Assembly: GCF_001949145.1 (NCBI RefSeq)
Contig: NW_019091362.1
Span: forward strand, 11,193,948-11,257,947
Direction: 5' to 3'
DNA from: Acanthaster planci
Taxonomy: Eukaryota > Echinodermata > Asteroidea > Valvatida > Acanthasteridae
DNA length: 64,000 nucleotides
Shown here in pieces: positions 11,201 to 21,500 of this stretch. The notes beneath the pieces were generated by a model. That model saw only the letters and a program-made list of their open reading frames with translations. It was not told the origin of the DNA and did no database searches. Within the stretch, counting starts at the first letter, position 1; the number at the start of each line of letters is the position of its first letter. A program made the translations under genes and the position numbers.

Positions 11201-13967
11201 CAGTGTTAACCATGTGTCAAGAGGAAGCAGAAGCTTTTACCGATTAAAACTTCACCGCTGCCGACCCATAAACCCCAACAAATTTGCAAGAACCTGGCAA
11301 TCCAAATCATATGAAATCTGCTGGAGAATCTGGAATAATTCATCCCTGTTTTGAGGACAAACTTCCTCGTTTTACAAATTCTCCAGTGGACAGCCTCAAG
11401 GCTAACAGGCCGCCCGCGGATTGCTGGGACGGTCACGTCATGCGTGCTAGCTACACGCTTGACTGCATGACACGTATATCGAAGGCAAGCTCTTCTGCAC
11501 ATGCCCAGGCCAGGGTGGACAAAGAGGTCCACAGGGGCAGACGCGGACATAAACTGATAATGCGGCGAGTGGCGATCACCTCGACTGGCTTGTGTTGGCC
11601 AGTTATCAGTATACTATTATTTGAGGAATTACCCACTCTCACCTTCTTCAAATTAAACCTCACATTGCACTTTTTGATTTACAGCTAGTCTACGGCAAAT
11701 TCCTGGTTAGAAATCTCAATCCCCCGTCCCCAGCCTCAATCTTAGAACATCCTTTTCATTACAGTCTCAGCCAATAGCAAGAATGAAAAAAACTTCACAT
11801 CCAAATTAGACCATACCTTGTACACGAATGGGGCCTCTAAGGATCCTAAAATAATATCTTCCCCTGGAGTTGCCGTCAATCGTGCAATCAGCATCCAATC
11901 AAAGTTCATTTTGAACGTCCATTTCTGATTTCATTGGCCAAGTATGGAACAAAAGGGCATCCATGTTGGAGATTTGCATGCATAATGTGTTCTGAATGTA
12001 CATAAGTACAAATTTATCGAGAATTTAATATTGTTATGTGGCTGAAATGCCATCCCTAGCAAGTTGTTGATTTGAATTCTCACCATCATGTGATGTGGGG
12101 CCATCTTAAGTTTACTGTACAAGACTGCACATTTACATGTACAAGTACATATACAAGTACATGTATGTGCCATGTGTGCATTGTACAAGTACCGAACTAG
12201 CTAGTGTGAGTATAACTCGTTATCCAGTTTCCGTTGTCTTTTTTGTCTCAACTGTTCTTGCAATTCCATGCAATTCGTTTGCTATCAATGCCATGCCATA
12301 TCAAAGTCGAACATCCGAACCTAACTGCCGGTTGGTCCGGTTCGAAAGTGCCATGTGCGACGATTTTTGGTTCGGTTCGGTGGTTTGGCTGAAGCATGAG
12401 CTTGTAGCAAAAATATTTATGACACATGGAAGATTGGGCATTCATGGGGTTGCTCATTTACATAAGCTTGCGTGTTGCATTCTATCCATGTATCCGCCGG
12501 TTTGTAAAGGGCTAGATTGTTTGGCAGAGATTTGCATACTCTCCGTGATTCCATGAAATGTCTGCATCCTGAAACACATGGGATGACGCCTGAAGACTAA
12601 TACGTTCAGGTGCCTACGAAGTGCTGAGTACCAGTGCAAAGAACTCGTTTGTATCAATCAGTGGTGATTAAAAGTTATAGTACAGTGTTATACCGTTAGG
12701 GATCAGGGCGGGACAGCCTAATAATGCAGTATGATTGCTATGCACAAAGGAACTCATCTGGCCTTGGGAATTATACTCCACAAAACTGACCGCAGAGCTT
12801 GATTCCCCAAAAGACCCCTGTTTTAACCGAACAGCTGGCCTTTGCCATCCAAGCTAAAAACCATAAAACTGACCGCAGAGTTAATGAGTAGAGCTCCTAA
12901 CCAGTTTCCAAAAACAACTCCCTTTTAACCCTGTGTTTTTGGTACTGGTACCCCTAGTTAAACCGAAAATGAACACGGTTAAATTGAGTGATCAGACGGC
13001 ATACACAAGTTTTAACCGAGAAACTGCATTTTAACCGAGCAGAGATTCATAGTGTGAATCCTTTCAAACTATCTGTTCATCCCAAGGCTCGTTTTTTTTT
13101 AATTAATGCAACTTAACAGAGTCAGTGACCTAGTACAAAGATACTTTGGTTTGAGTTTCAAACATACATGTAAATAGAAAAATGTAAATTTTACATGTAT
13201 GTAAATGGAACTAGAGTAAAAGCGTCCGTTAATCAGTGATTTCACTCGGATTTAATTTAAGTGATCTCTCGTAACTACAGCAATAACTCCACGACACAGC
13301 TCCATGCGGGGCAGTGTACACAGGTGATTCCTTTGACAAGATGTCTGGTGATCACGCTTTACTAACTGTGCATGTCTATGTGTCCATGTAGTTTACTCAG
13401 AGAGCATTCTGTGGATGGCACGGGCTGGGCACCGACAAGGCGCATGAAGGATGTCATCTGGGGTCTAAGTTTTCTTTTCACGGTAAGTAATTACACCAAC
13501 CACTAAGCTAGCACGGTTGAGAATGATTGGCCTCGGGATGGCCTTGAAGTTAGCCAGGCTGATGATATACAAAGCAGGTTTTAGCGTCGATATTGCAAAA
13601 AATAACAGATAGACATAACTTGGAATATTATGTCTCATCCTTCACGGACAAAGTTTATGGACACTTTGCTCCTCAGTGCTTGATAAGGGCATTAGAGAAA
13701 ATCTTGATAAGTTTGCTTGGATGGGACTTCAACCCACAGATTGCTGCTCATGTTGTGCAAATGTTGTAAGCTCAACTGGCAAATTCACCGCCAATATGGT
13801 TTTTAATTGTTTCTCATGGCATTTTGTCACATCTGTCATTTTCACCATAGGACTTGCTGAACTTTGATGACCCACTGAACATTGAGGCGGCTGAACACTA
13901 CCAACGCAATAGGAGTGACTTTGAGGCCAAAGTACGACATTACGTAGAGCGGTATGCCAAGAGATGA
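8139..13967 (+). CDS. UBE2F: NEDD8-conjugating E2 enzyme UBE2F (five coding exons, complete)
   Basis: Joining 8139-8298, 9002-9135, 10392-10462, 13392-13482 and 13851-13967 gives a 190-residue protein. All junctions are GT-AG and codon phases agree throughout. UBE2F accepts NEDD8 from the NAE1-UBA3 E1 and, with RBX2/RNF7, transfers it to cullin-5. Landmarks include the N-terminal [13 protein letters not shown] that precedes the core, the E2 RIWHPNI (HPN) motif at 107-113, the catalytic cysteine Cys120 in GKICLS, and the C-terminal [14 protein letters not shown]. Human UBE2F has 185 residues with its active Cys at about 116. The ATG at 8139 is chosen because MITL matches the MLTL-type start of the vertebrate protein. 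An acceptor-like 'gatag' just upstream (8120-8124) suggests an additional 5' UTR exon. UBE2M is excluded by the N-terminus and linker. The neighbour CACNB converges from the other strand. Confidence 0.93.
8299..9001 (+). other. UBE2F intron 1
   Basis: Non-coding. It contains a loose inverted pair of 'tgctaagca' words near 8,375 and 8,450 and poly-T stretches. No exon or RNA gene is seen. Confidence 0.6.
9002..9135 (+). CDS. UBE2F: UBE2F coding exon 2
   Basis: The acceptor is ctccag at 9001 and the donor GTGAGT at 9136. It encodes the first beta strands of the E2 fold: [20 protein letters not shown], then [15 protein letters not shown]. The short lead-in [10 protein letters not shown] aligns with the vertebrate CTCKVHFPDP, which supports this acceptor over the later AG at 9017-9018. 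Confidence 0.9.
9136..10391 (+). other. UBE2F intron 2
   Basis: Non-coding. It contains a T9-G11 homopolymer junction near 9,722-9,742 and, at 9861-9998, one copy of an interspersed repeat listed separately. Confidence 0.6.
9861..9998 (+). repeat. Interspersed repeat, copy A
   Basis: This copy aligns with the reverse complement of 17464-17611. The shared core is gagcagaagcacccc, followed by c-less/c-containing tca..ggttga.aagagc and ending ttcatagttgtt. The copies are clearly related but diverged, with small gaps. No coding capacity is visible, so it is probably an old non-autonomous transposon or SINE-like family. Confidence 0.5.
10392..10462 (+). CDS. UBE2F: UBE2F coding exon 3 with the catalytic cysteine
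   Basis: The acceptor is caccag and the donor GTAAGA at 10463. It encodes [19 protein letters not shown] and then KICL plus part of a serine codon. It carries the HPN motif (Asn stabilises the oxyanion) and the thioester-forming Cys120 eight residues after that Asn, the standard E2 spacing. Confidence 0.92.
10463..13391 (+). other. UBE2F intron 3, with TTTTAACCG-rich segments
   Basis: Non-coding. The segments at 10,600-10,810 and 12,780-13,040 repeat the word ttttaaccg five times (10702, 10795, 12821, 13010, 13029) and contain many near matches. A 16-base word, aaaactgaccgcagag, occurs at 12782 and 12865. No exon is recognisable. Confidence 0.55.
12782..12880 (+). repeat. Direct repeat of 16 bp (aaaactgaccgcagag)
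   Basis: Exact copies lie at 12782-12797 and 12865-12880, 83 bp apart, within a segment rich in ttttaaccg words. This suggests a decayed tandem or internally repetitive element. Confidence 0.6.
13392..13482 (+). CDS. UBE2F: UBE2F coding exon 4
   Basis: The acceptor is the gtag at 13388-13391, not the nearby cag at 13398-13400. Only this choice keeps LLR between Ser122 and [13 protein letters not shown], as in vertebrate UBE2F. It encodes the E2 crossover helix region ([13 protein letters not shown]). The donor is GTAAGT at 13483. Confidence 0.9.
13851..13967 (+). CDS. UBE2F: UBE2F coding exon 5 and stop
   Basis: The acceptor is caccatag. It encodes [17 protein letters not shown] and a C-terminal helix ending VERYAKR, then TGA at 13965-13967. 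Vertebrate UBE2F ends in a very similar KRYAR. Confidence 0.92.
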   Translation, partial: DLLNFDDPLNIEAAEHYQRNRSDFEAKVRHYVERYAKR

Positions 13968-16255
13968 TACACCCATCTGGAGAAGAGAATTTCTGGTGTC
14001 AGAAGTGGGACAAGACAGTGACTGGCACATTTCAGTTTAAGAAATGCTCTGACCCAAACAGGAGTGGCAAGTTCAAGAGATGGAGGATTTTTTGTCAGGC
14101 ATCCCTCTCCTGTGCCCATTTACAAATATTCAAGACTATCACTACATTTTGTTCCATGCTAGGATGTAGCAACTCTCCTCTGTATTGAATGTGCCTCCTC
14201 TTCAGTAATCAACCCATTTCTGGTGGTGCAGAACTGACCATGAGAACTTGGTGAGGCCGTAGAAAATGCAGTATGGTTCGTTGGGTTGTATCACAAGCAG
14301 CTTGCTTCAGAGAGAAAAAGAATGGAAACTAAAAGAAGACATACTTTTGTGGGGATAACAGATGAGGTTGAAAGAACTAGACAAGGTACTGGGGCATACA
14401 GTACATGTACATGTGTATTGTTTGCCACATAAAATGTGTACCAGCAAGAGACAAGAAATGATTTGAACAAGATTATTTCAGTAGGACAGATGAAGGTTTT
14501 TTGTAAAACTGAGCACGACAAAATGCCCAGTTACTGTCTGCCGGGCTGTTCCATGAATCCAACTAGCAGCTCAATGACACTGATACAAGTGCAACTCCCC
14601 AACGAAGAACCAGTAGAAAATCAGTGGACAGACACCTGCAAGCTCTTGTTTCCCTCATTCAAACCTGTACTCCGAAGCACTACTCCATGAATCTTGTTCA
14701 ACCGTCAAAGCATAAATCTACCAAATCAGTGAACAGTTGGTCAGACACTGTTATAAAATAAGTAGCCAACCTGTGTACTTTGTAGTTTGTGTAAGGCATC
14801 AGACTTGAGCAGATCCAAATGAAGGTCCACCGTGATATTTAAATGCTGCTATAATTTGACTTGCTATGAAATGACCTGAAAATGATAACATAGCACTATT
14901 TCTCTATCGTTTTAAGGGTTTTTTTGGTGGTGTCATTTTCTTTACTAAACCCTTTTTTTCTTCTCTTTCAAGAGTAGCTAGCTTCTCTCATGTACATGTA
15001 TGTAAATGTCATATTGCAACAGCCACTAATTTCTACGTGATTTCTGAAAACTACTTTCACATGAGCACTGATAAATGGTGGCACCAGCAGTTGGAAATCA
15101 GGTTTTAGAAGTACGCACCTTGTAAAAGTTGCCTAGTGAACATGCCGTAGGCATTTTGAATTTTTTTGCCCTGCCCAACGTGTATTTTAAAATCCATCTT
15201 TGAAACATGCCCTAGGCATGTTACAGCAATCACAGTGTTACAGGTCACAGACTAAACACTTGTAGTCAGTGACTTTGGCCCTTAGAATGGACTTTGAGAA
15301 GATCTCACAAAGTCTTGTTTCTTTAGGTGTACATTGTACACATGTATTTACCCGTGTAGACCATGGATACTGGCCAGCAGATGTTGACCATTCAAGAAAA
15401 TCTATGTGAGAAAATCCAATTAATATCTAGTTTCCTTCTTGAAAAACAAGCCAAGAAATTGAGGAGTTGTATTGCACCTTCTCCATAGTCAGTGTCGATC
15501 AGTTGTGAGAATAACCTACTTACTGAATAGGTTGCATATACTTGTGAGATGCATTTTTGTGAAATGTATTTAATGTGGGTTTTTACCTACAAAACACTGT
15601 ATTGAAGAAACATTGATTGAAATTCAAAGTACGTGTACACTTCAAGAATTAAAAAATGGGAGTGCAAGGTTTGAACTTCCATTGCTTGAAAGTTAGGTTG
15701 GTATGGGCAAATTTCATTGGGTTTGTTACAGATTTTGACCTTAGATTGTCAAGCTTTTTTTGGAAACCAAAATTGGACTGGAAAGTTTTGGTTTAAAGTA
15801 ATGCCCATCTGCTGCACAATGTCATTCATAAGATTCTTCACCCCTGGGTTATGAAATAGTCTGATGCAAATTTGACCAAAGATCGTCAAAAAGTAAACCA
15901 GAGAGAGGAGCTGTGATTTTCTTGTACATAGTGTTTTATACATGTACCTTTTTTTTCTGTGGACAGTTGATTTGTGTATTTCCTTATTTAACATCATGGA
16001 CTAATTGAAATGGATTTCTATTTATAAACATAAAATGAGCATAATGTGAGAGTTGCCATAGTTACTGCATTGAAAAAAATAAAGGCACGGTGATGCTAGC
16101 TGCAGTTTTCATCTGTCATGTTCTTTGCTTTTTGTCTTAAAATTTGTGAGTGTGTTGCGTCTGCTAAAATCACATTATGAGGTACGAGTGTTGTACATGT
16201 CGCGCCTGATGGCTGTACAGCAGTGTATAAAATGGACAATAAAGAACAGAGTCTG
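13968..16255 (+). other. UBE2F: Probable UBE2F 3' untranslated region
   Basis: There is no further coding sequence. AATAAA signals occur at 16078-16083 and 16238-16243. The second is followed within 30 bp by a T/G-rich run (ccttttttgtgcg), the arrangement expected of a cleavage site near 16,250-16,260. Earlier, weaker sites may also be used. Without transcript data the end is an estimate. Confidence 0.4.
16238..16243 (+). terminator. Candidate polyadenylation signal AATAAA for UBE2F
   Basis: This is a canonical hexamer about 2.27 kb after the stop codon with a T/G-rich element shortly downstream. The AATAAA at 16078 is an alternative. Confidence 0.4.
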
Positions 16256-16259
16256 CAAA

Positions 16260-18520
16260 AAAGGTCCTTTTTTGTGCGATAAGTGACGCAATATATTCTT
16301 TGATTACACAATCATCATAGAGACTAGTAATGTAAGAATTTTTGTTTATATTCTGTCCAGATGCTCAATATTTGAAGGAAAAACACTGAAATCCACAAAT
16401 GTCTTTGACAGTGAACTTCATTATGTGTGGGACATACATGTAGCAATGAAATAGTGGACTTGCCCAACAAATAGACAAACATGTCAGAGGACATTGCATT
16501 TCTTGGAATACTGAGATGTCGCATAATTGTTACTTTTCTTATCCGGAAAGGATTTTTTGGAGAAGAAAGACAGGTTTAAGGGGATCAAGAGAGGACGCAA
16601 TTTCCCTAGCAACAGAGGCTCCCTTGGTAGGAACTGTATACCAGGCACAAAATGCATGGCCGCCGGAACCGGAGGGCTGGGGGTCATGGGCCCCCCTTTT
16701 TTTGAGACATGACAAAAATAAAAGCACGATATTTGCACTGCATCTGCAAGTTTGTTCAGAAAAGGCTCGTTTTCAAAACGTTTGGAAAGAAGCACTTTAC
16801 ACCAACTTTGTCTGTTTTTTCTTGATCATCTGCCATCTTTTCTTGTCTTGGACGTCGCATCAAATTCCATGTACGTCCTGTTCTTGTAATGTTGTACGAC
16901 TTGGCCCCACACATACATGTAGGGCCATACATCATGGCTCTCTTTTGATATCTGTCTTTTAACTGTCACCAGTACTGCGTTAACGAGTTTTATGATATAG
17001 TATGTACGCGTATATTGGCTCTACGGTTTTACTGAAAATTCTTGTCATCATTTCACTTTGTAATGCAAGCAGATTTGGGGCCAAATTACAGAAGCAAGTG
17101 GCCTGGAAAGTCCCCAAAGATTGCACCAGAGAGCATCGATCTACAATCCAAAATTTTCCGGGCCCCAAACCCCACGCTGTGGCTTCGCAAGAATTGATCA
17201 CCCAAGGATGAAAAACACTGTCAGATACCTTCTGACAGGCCTGACAATGTGGAACACAGGGGTACCCCACAAAACAAGTCCAATCCCTACACACACTCTA
17301 GCCTATTATTACTTAACACGTCCCCTTCGATGTCTGAAAAGAATTCCCCCATGAGATACCAGTATAACAATGACCAACTTTGAACACCGTGCAAAAAGGG
17401 CGGTGGGGGTGCTCTCTGTTCCATAGTCTGCTTCATATGGGGAACTGCACTTTGCTGGTTTATGAACAACTATGAATTGCATGCATTCAGATTGAATTGC
17501 CACCAACAAAATAAACACTGCCTAACAACATGGCTCTTCTCAACTGATGAGGGGTGCTTCTGCTCAAGGCCATTCCTCTGCAAATGGCAATCGTAGGCCT
17601 AATTTATCACACTAAGAGAGGCACATCCCTCTTGATTTTCGTTCTGATATCAATTCAATTGCTACATCTGCCAGGGAGTTGGGAAGGGGTGGACATGAAG
17701 GGGTATTACTCATTTCAGTAATGAACATAAACTGTACATGTGCCCAAGCATTATATCTCTTCCTTGACAATAATGGTGCATGTACTTACATTTCCTTTCC
17801 TTGCACTTCCTTGTGCTGGGTCTAAATCCAGATGGCCAAGCAGACTGCAAGCTACAGGTTGTGGGCTCTTTGCTACATTCTGCTTATTCCCCATACAACA
17901 CTGGCCACATTTTTCACCCAGTCAGGGTCTTGCATGCTTGGTTTGTCTTCAGTGAGTCTACCTGCTCCACTGCCTGCTCCAAACTTAATATGCTGGCATC
18001 CAAAGAATTTGGTTCACTGAAAAGCCAGTGTGCAACCCTGGATCTTCACATAACCCAGTGAATCATCCATTGTTTCAAAACAATATTCAGCCCATCAAGT
18101 GGAATCTGCAGGCCTTCACTTTCTCTGCAAAGTTACTGAATTTGCCATCTCGCATTCCTCAAGTTATAATGGCCATTTCCTATTGACTATAATAAAAATA
18201 AGCTCTGTCAACCTTTTGCATTTATATCCGTGCTTTTTCCACCAAATTGGGTTTCTTATTTGAACTCAATAATTCAGTCTAGATATTTGTCTTGGCTTTA
18301 TCTGTATCAAAATCTAACATTGTGGAAAGGTGAACAAATTAAATCAAATACCCAATTTACTTATTATTTTGCATGATGTGACCAGAGACACTAATAAATA
18401 GCGCCCTCAATTGTATATGCATTACCCTGATACAGACTACTACTACAAAAGAAGTTTATACTAGGAGTCAGAGATGAACAAAAGGGGATGCAGTGACACT
18501 GGAGTAGCTGATAGAAGCAA
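16260..18520. other. Intergenic stretch between the convergent genes
   Basis: No gene is recognisable. It contains repeat-derived sequence near 16,655-16,715 (ccggaaccggagggctggg, then gggccccccttttttt) that resembles a G/C-run repeat common in marine invertebrate DNA. It also holds copy B of the interspersed repeat at 17464-17611. Short open frames around 16.5-17.5 and 17.7-18.1 kb show no domain. Confidence 0.5.
17464..17611 (-). repeat. Interspersed repeat, copy B
   Basis: The reverse complement aligns with 9861-9998 over essentially its whole length, including an identical gagcagaagcacccc word and the terminal catagttgtt. It is in opposite orientation to copy A. Confidence 0.5.
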
Positions 18521-21500
18521 TTAAAAATTTATTTACATATGGCTGAACCACATACCGCCTGAACTGACGTAACAATTGTACTGCTTTTTTATAACGACAG
18601 TCTGACATTAGCACTAAGCACTGTGCCAACACACCAACCCCTCACACAAGCTCACCACTACTATTAGATACACTCATTAAATTGATCTTGTTTATGATTA
18701 CATTTTATACTATTTTTTATGGTAAGTTAAATTTCCCATTGCCATACACGCAACTTGAATGCCGAACATGATACCTGCATGGTTTTTAATCGATTACACT
18801 GTCCCCAATACATGAAGTACATTTCTGAATTGCAGAAATTGCCTTTAAAACAATGTATAACAGAAAACGCTCCAGCGAGGACTCACACGAACGTGATATA
18901 ACAGTTTGTATTGCAAGACACTGTGGAAGTTCCATACACGATAAAATTCTGAAGAGAAAGATAAGGACAATATCTAAAATTTCAACCTACAACATGTTCC
19001 TAATAATGTTTTCTTTTTAAAACTATTTTGTTTATACATGTTGCAAAGCTACCATATCAAGCACTGGATGAGAACTGGCCCATCTATGTGAAATACAACA
19101 CTAATTATGATAATGGAAATATGCCCTTTTGTCAGCCTACCATCATTTCATATGCACTTGCACACTTGTTTTCTTTATTTTGTCATCTACCTGCGGGCAA
19201 TGTACTCGCAAGCTACATCGTTGTGTTAACATTTACAAGATTTTTTCAACCACTTTTGGACCATTTTGCATATACAGATTTTTTTCAACATCATACCAAG
19301 CGTTTGGAAACATTCTTGGTTTGAGCACAGTTAATCTAGCTGGTAGAAATGCAACTGACAGTTTTGTTTGGTCAAAACTTTGAGTCTGGCCAGACTGACT
19401 TCATGTTTAAGGTACCATTTTTAAGCTATATCAACCTTTCTTTTAAAGCCCCCACTAGAAAATTGTATTGACCCATCGTATACCTTGTTTCTATACTGGA
19501 CTGACTTATTTCTTTATTTGTTTGACTTGTTTTTTTTCTTCTAACATGCCAGCCACAGAAAAGACTGGCTACACTACTAGTCCTGTGCCAAAAAAAATGG
19601 TCTCAAGAAGTTGCATTCTAATCTACACCAAATGCAGTTACAAATTCTGCTGGAAAAATAAGGAAACCACCACAAATAGGCAGAGAGATACTTGATAGGA
19701 TGAATACATGATTACCATAAACAGCATATATATCAGCCACTCAAATACAAGAGGCTTGTACATTACACAGTCAAGTTTGGAAGATCTTCAAAATTGTACG
19801 ATACATATTCTTTGAAGGCTATTGATTACAACAGTAATTTGGAAATTAAAAAACCTGAAAAATAATAAGTGTCCAAGATGTACTGACTGTTTTTTAATCT
19901 TAGGCTATATGCTCTAAACCTTATTGATTGAAATTTTGTGAACATTTCAAAGATGATTTTTACTCCTAGCTAGCAATGTGTTACATTTACACCAATAATA
20001 ATTTTTAAATGGATTATTAAAGCCTTCAGAGAAGTATACCCATACGAACAACATATGTTGATAACCCAGGTTAGGAGCTTTATTTATATCTCAAAAACAC
20101 CCCAATGGTACCTCTTTCTCTCACAATATAAGGAAAAATTGCCGTAACAGACCACTGTAGTATTATTTATAAGAGTAGTTCCCTTACAATTCAATAAAAG
20201 CTGATTATGAACAGGTAAATTTTTGATACACTTTGAAAAAAAAAACTTGCCACAAAAAGTCCTGCTTGAATGACTGGAGAAAAACAAACAGAAGGGCAGT
20301 ACAAGCCCAGGTGCATCTTTCAACCTTTCACTTTGCTCTTATTTCAGCTTGTCTTAGCCCAATCTGTAGTTTCAAGTATTGCACACTTCTGTGCTGTATG
20401 ACAGTGCCACATTGTCTCCTGATTCCACAGACCTACCAGCCACTCCTCATCACTGCCGATAATTTGGGATTAGAAAAAAACGCAAAAAACATCTGTCATG
20501 TTTCCAACCCACAATCAACTTCCATTTCTAACTTCAATCATAATTATCATCATCATGGCATTCTGGAGTCAGTGTAAAATTCCAGACCCCAACACTCTGT
20601 TTAATTATGATGCATGGCAAATGTAGTTTCCCTTGAGTATATCTATAAGTATCTTTCAATAAAAATTGTCCTTAAAATGCTTTCTTCTCCTTTAATTACA
20701 ATGAATATTTTAGTGCATACACAAAGTCTATAATACATCAGAAGAACTTTCTCAGAAAGTTTGAACACTGAGGGCCATTTGAACACTAAAAACCTTCTCT
20801 AAGTCTGTATTACTTTCTCTTAACAATCCTTTCAAAGAAATGAGAAATTTTTTTCACTATTCAATATAACCATAAGAACACATTGTTCCCCCCATAGGGC
20901 GAGTGAAGTGTTTCCTACTTGAATACAATGTATATATGTACCATTAACATTTTACCAGTTATGAATACAATGTACTCCATCAAAAGACTTCTGAATTGAA
21001 TAAACAAAAAACAAAAAAAAAACAGTGTCACTAGACACAGGGTATCCTTCTTTGGTGGCCACTTTGGGTCCCACAATCTGTTCAACCAGTAGGCTACAAT
21101 GCTACCCTGAACCAGCAGGGCCAGCCAGGGGTGGTCTGTACTCCCAGTCACATGACACACTCACATGACCTGGTCTGGTGGCACACGTACTTCTCACAAC
21201 CCTGCCACATTATTGAATACAAACACGTTTTGTGTTTATCTATAAATATAAAGAAAGGCATACCAAAACGGAGAGCAATTTATACAAGTGCATTCTGGCA
21301 CAAAAGTGTAAAAGTTCTGCAAAAAAACACCTACTGACTAGCAGCAAGCACATATGATAGGACCGTTCCTGCTTTGTTAACCGCCATATCAGTACTGGAT
21401 CAAAAACAGCTGAAAGTGCCAGCTAAAAAGGTTTGCATGACATCAAAACAATCAAAGGTAGGTAGAGAAAACCAGACTAATATGATCTTGAGCGAACTCC

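Noticed and set aside
11284-11688. A 134-codon plus-strand frame in UBE2F intron 3
   Set aside because: It overlaps a 114-codon frame on the other strand, matches no family, and would break the well-supported UBE2F exon chain.
12340-12380. gttcggttcggtgg near 12,370 as a regulatory repeat
   Set aside because: Too short and not repeated elsewhere in the window.
16480-17300. Overlapping open frames on both strands that look like a small gene
   Set aside because: No domain, no consistent splice sites, and part is a G/C-run repeat; frame overlap on both strands is what random sequence gives.
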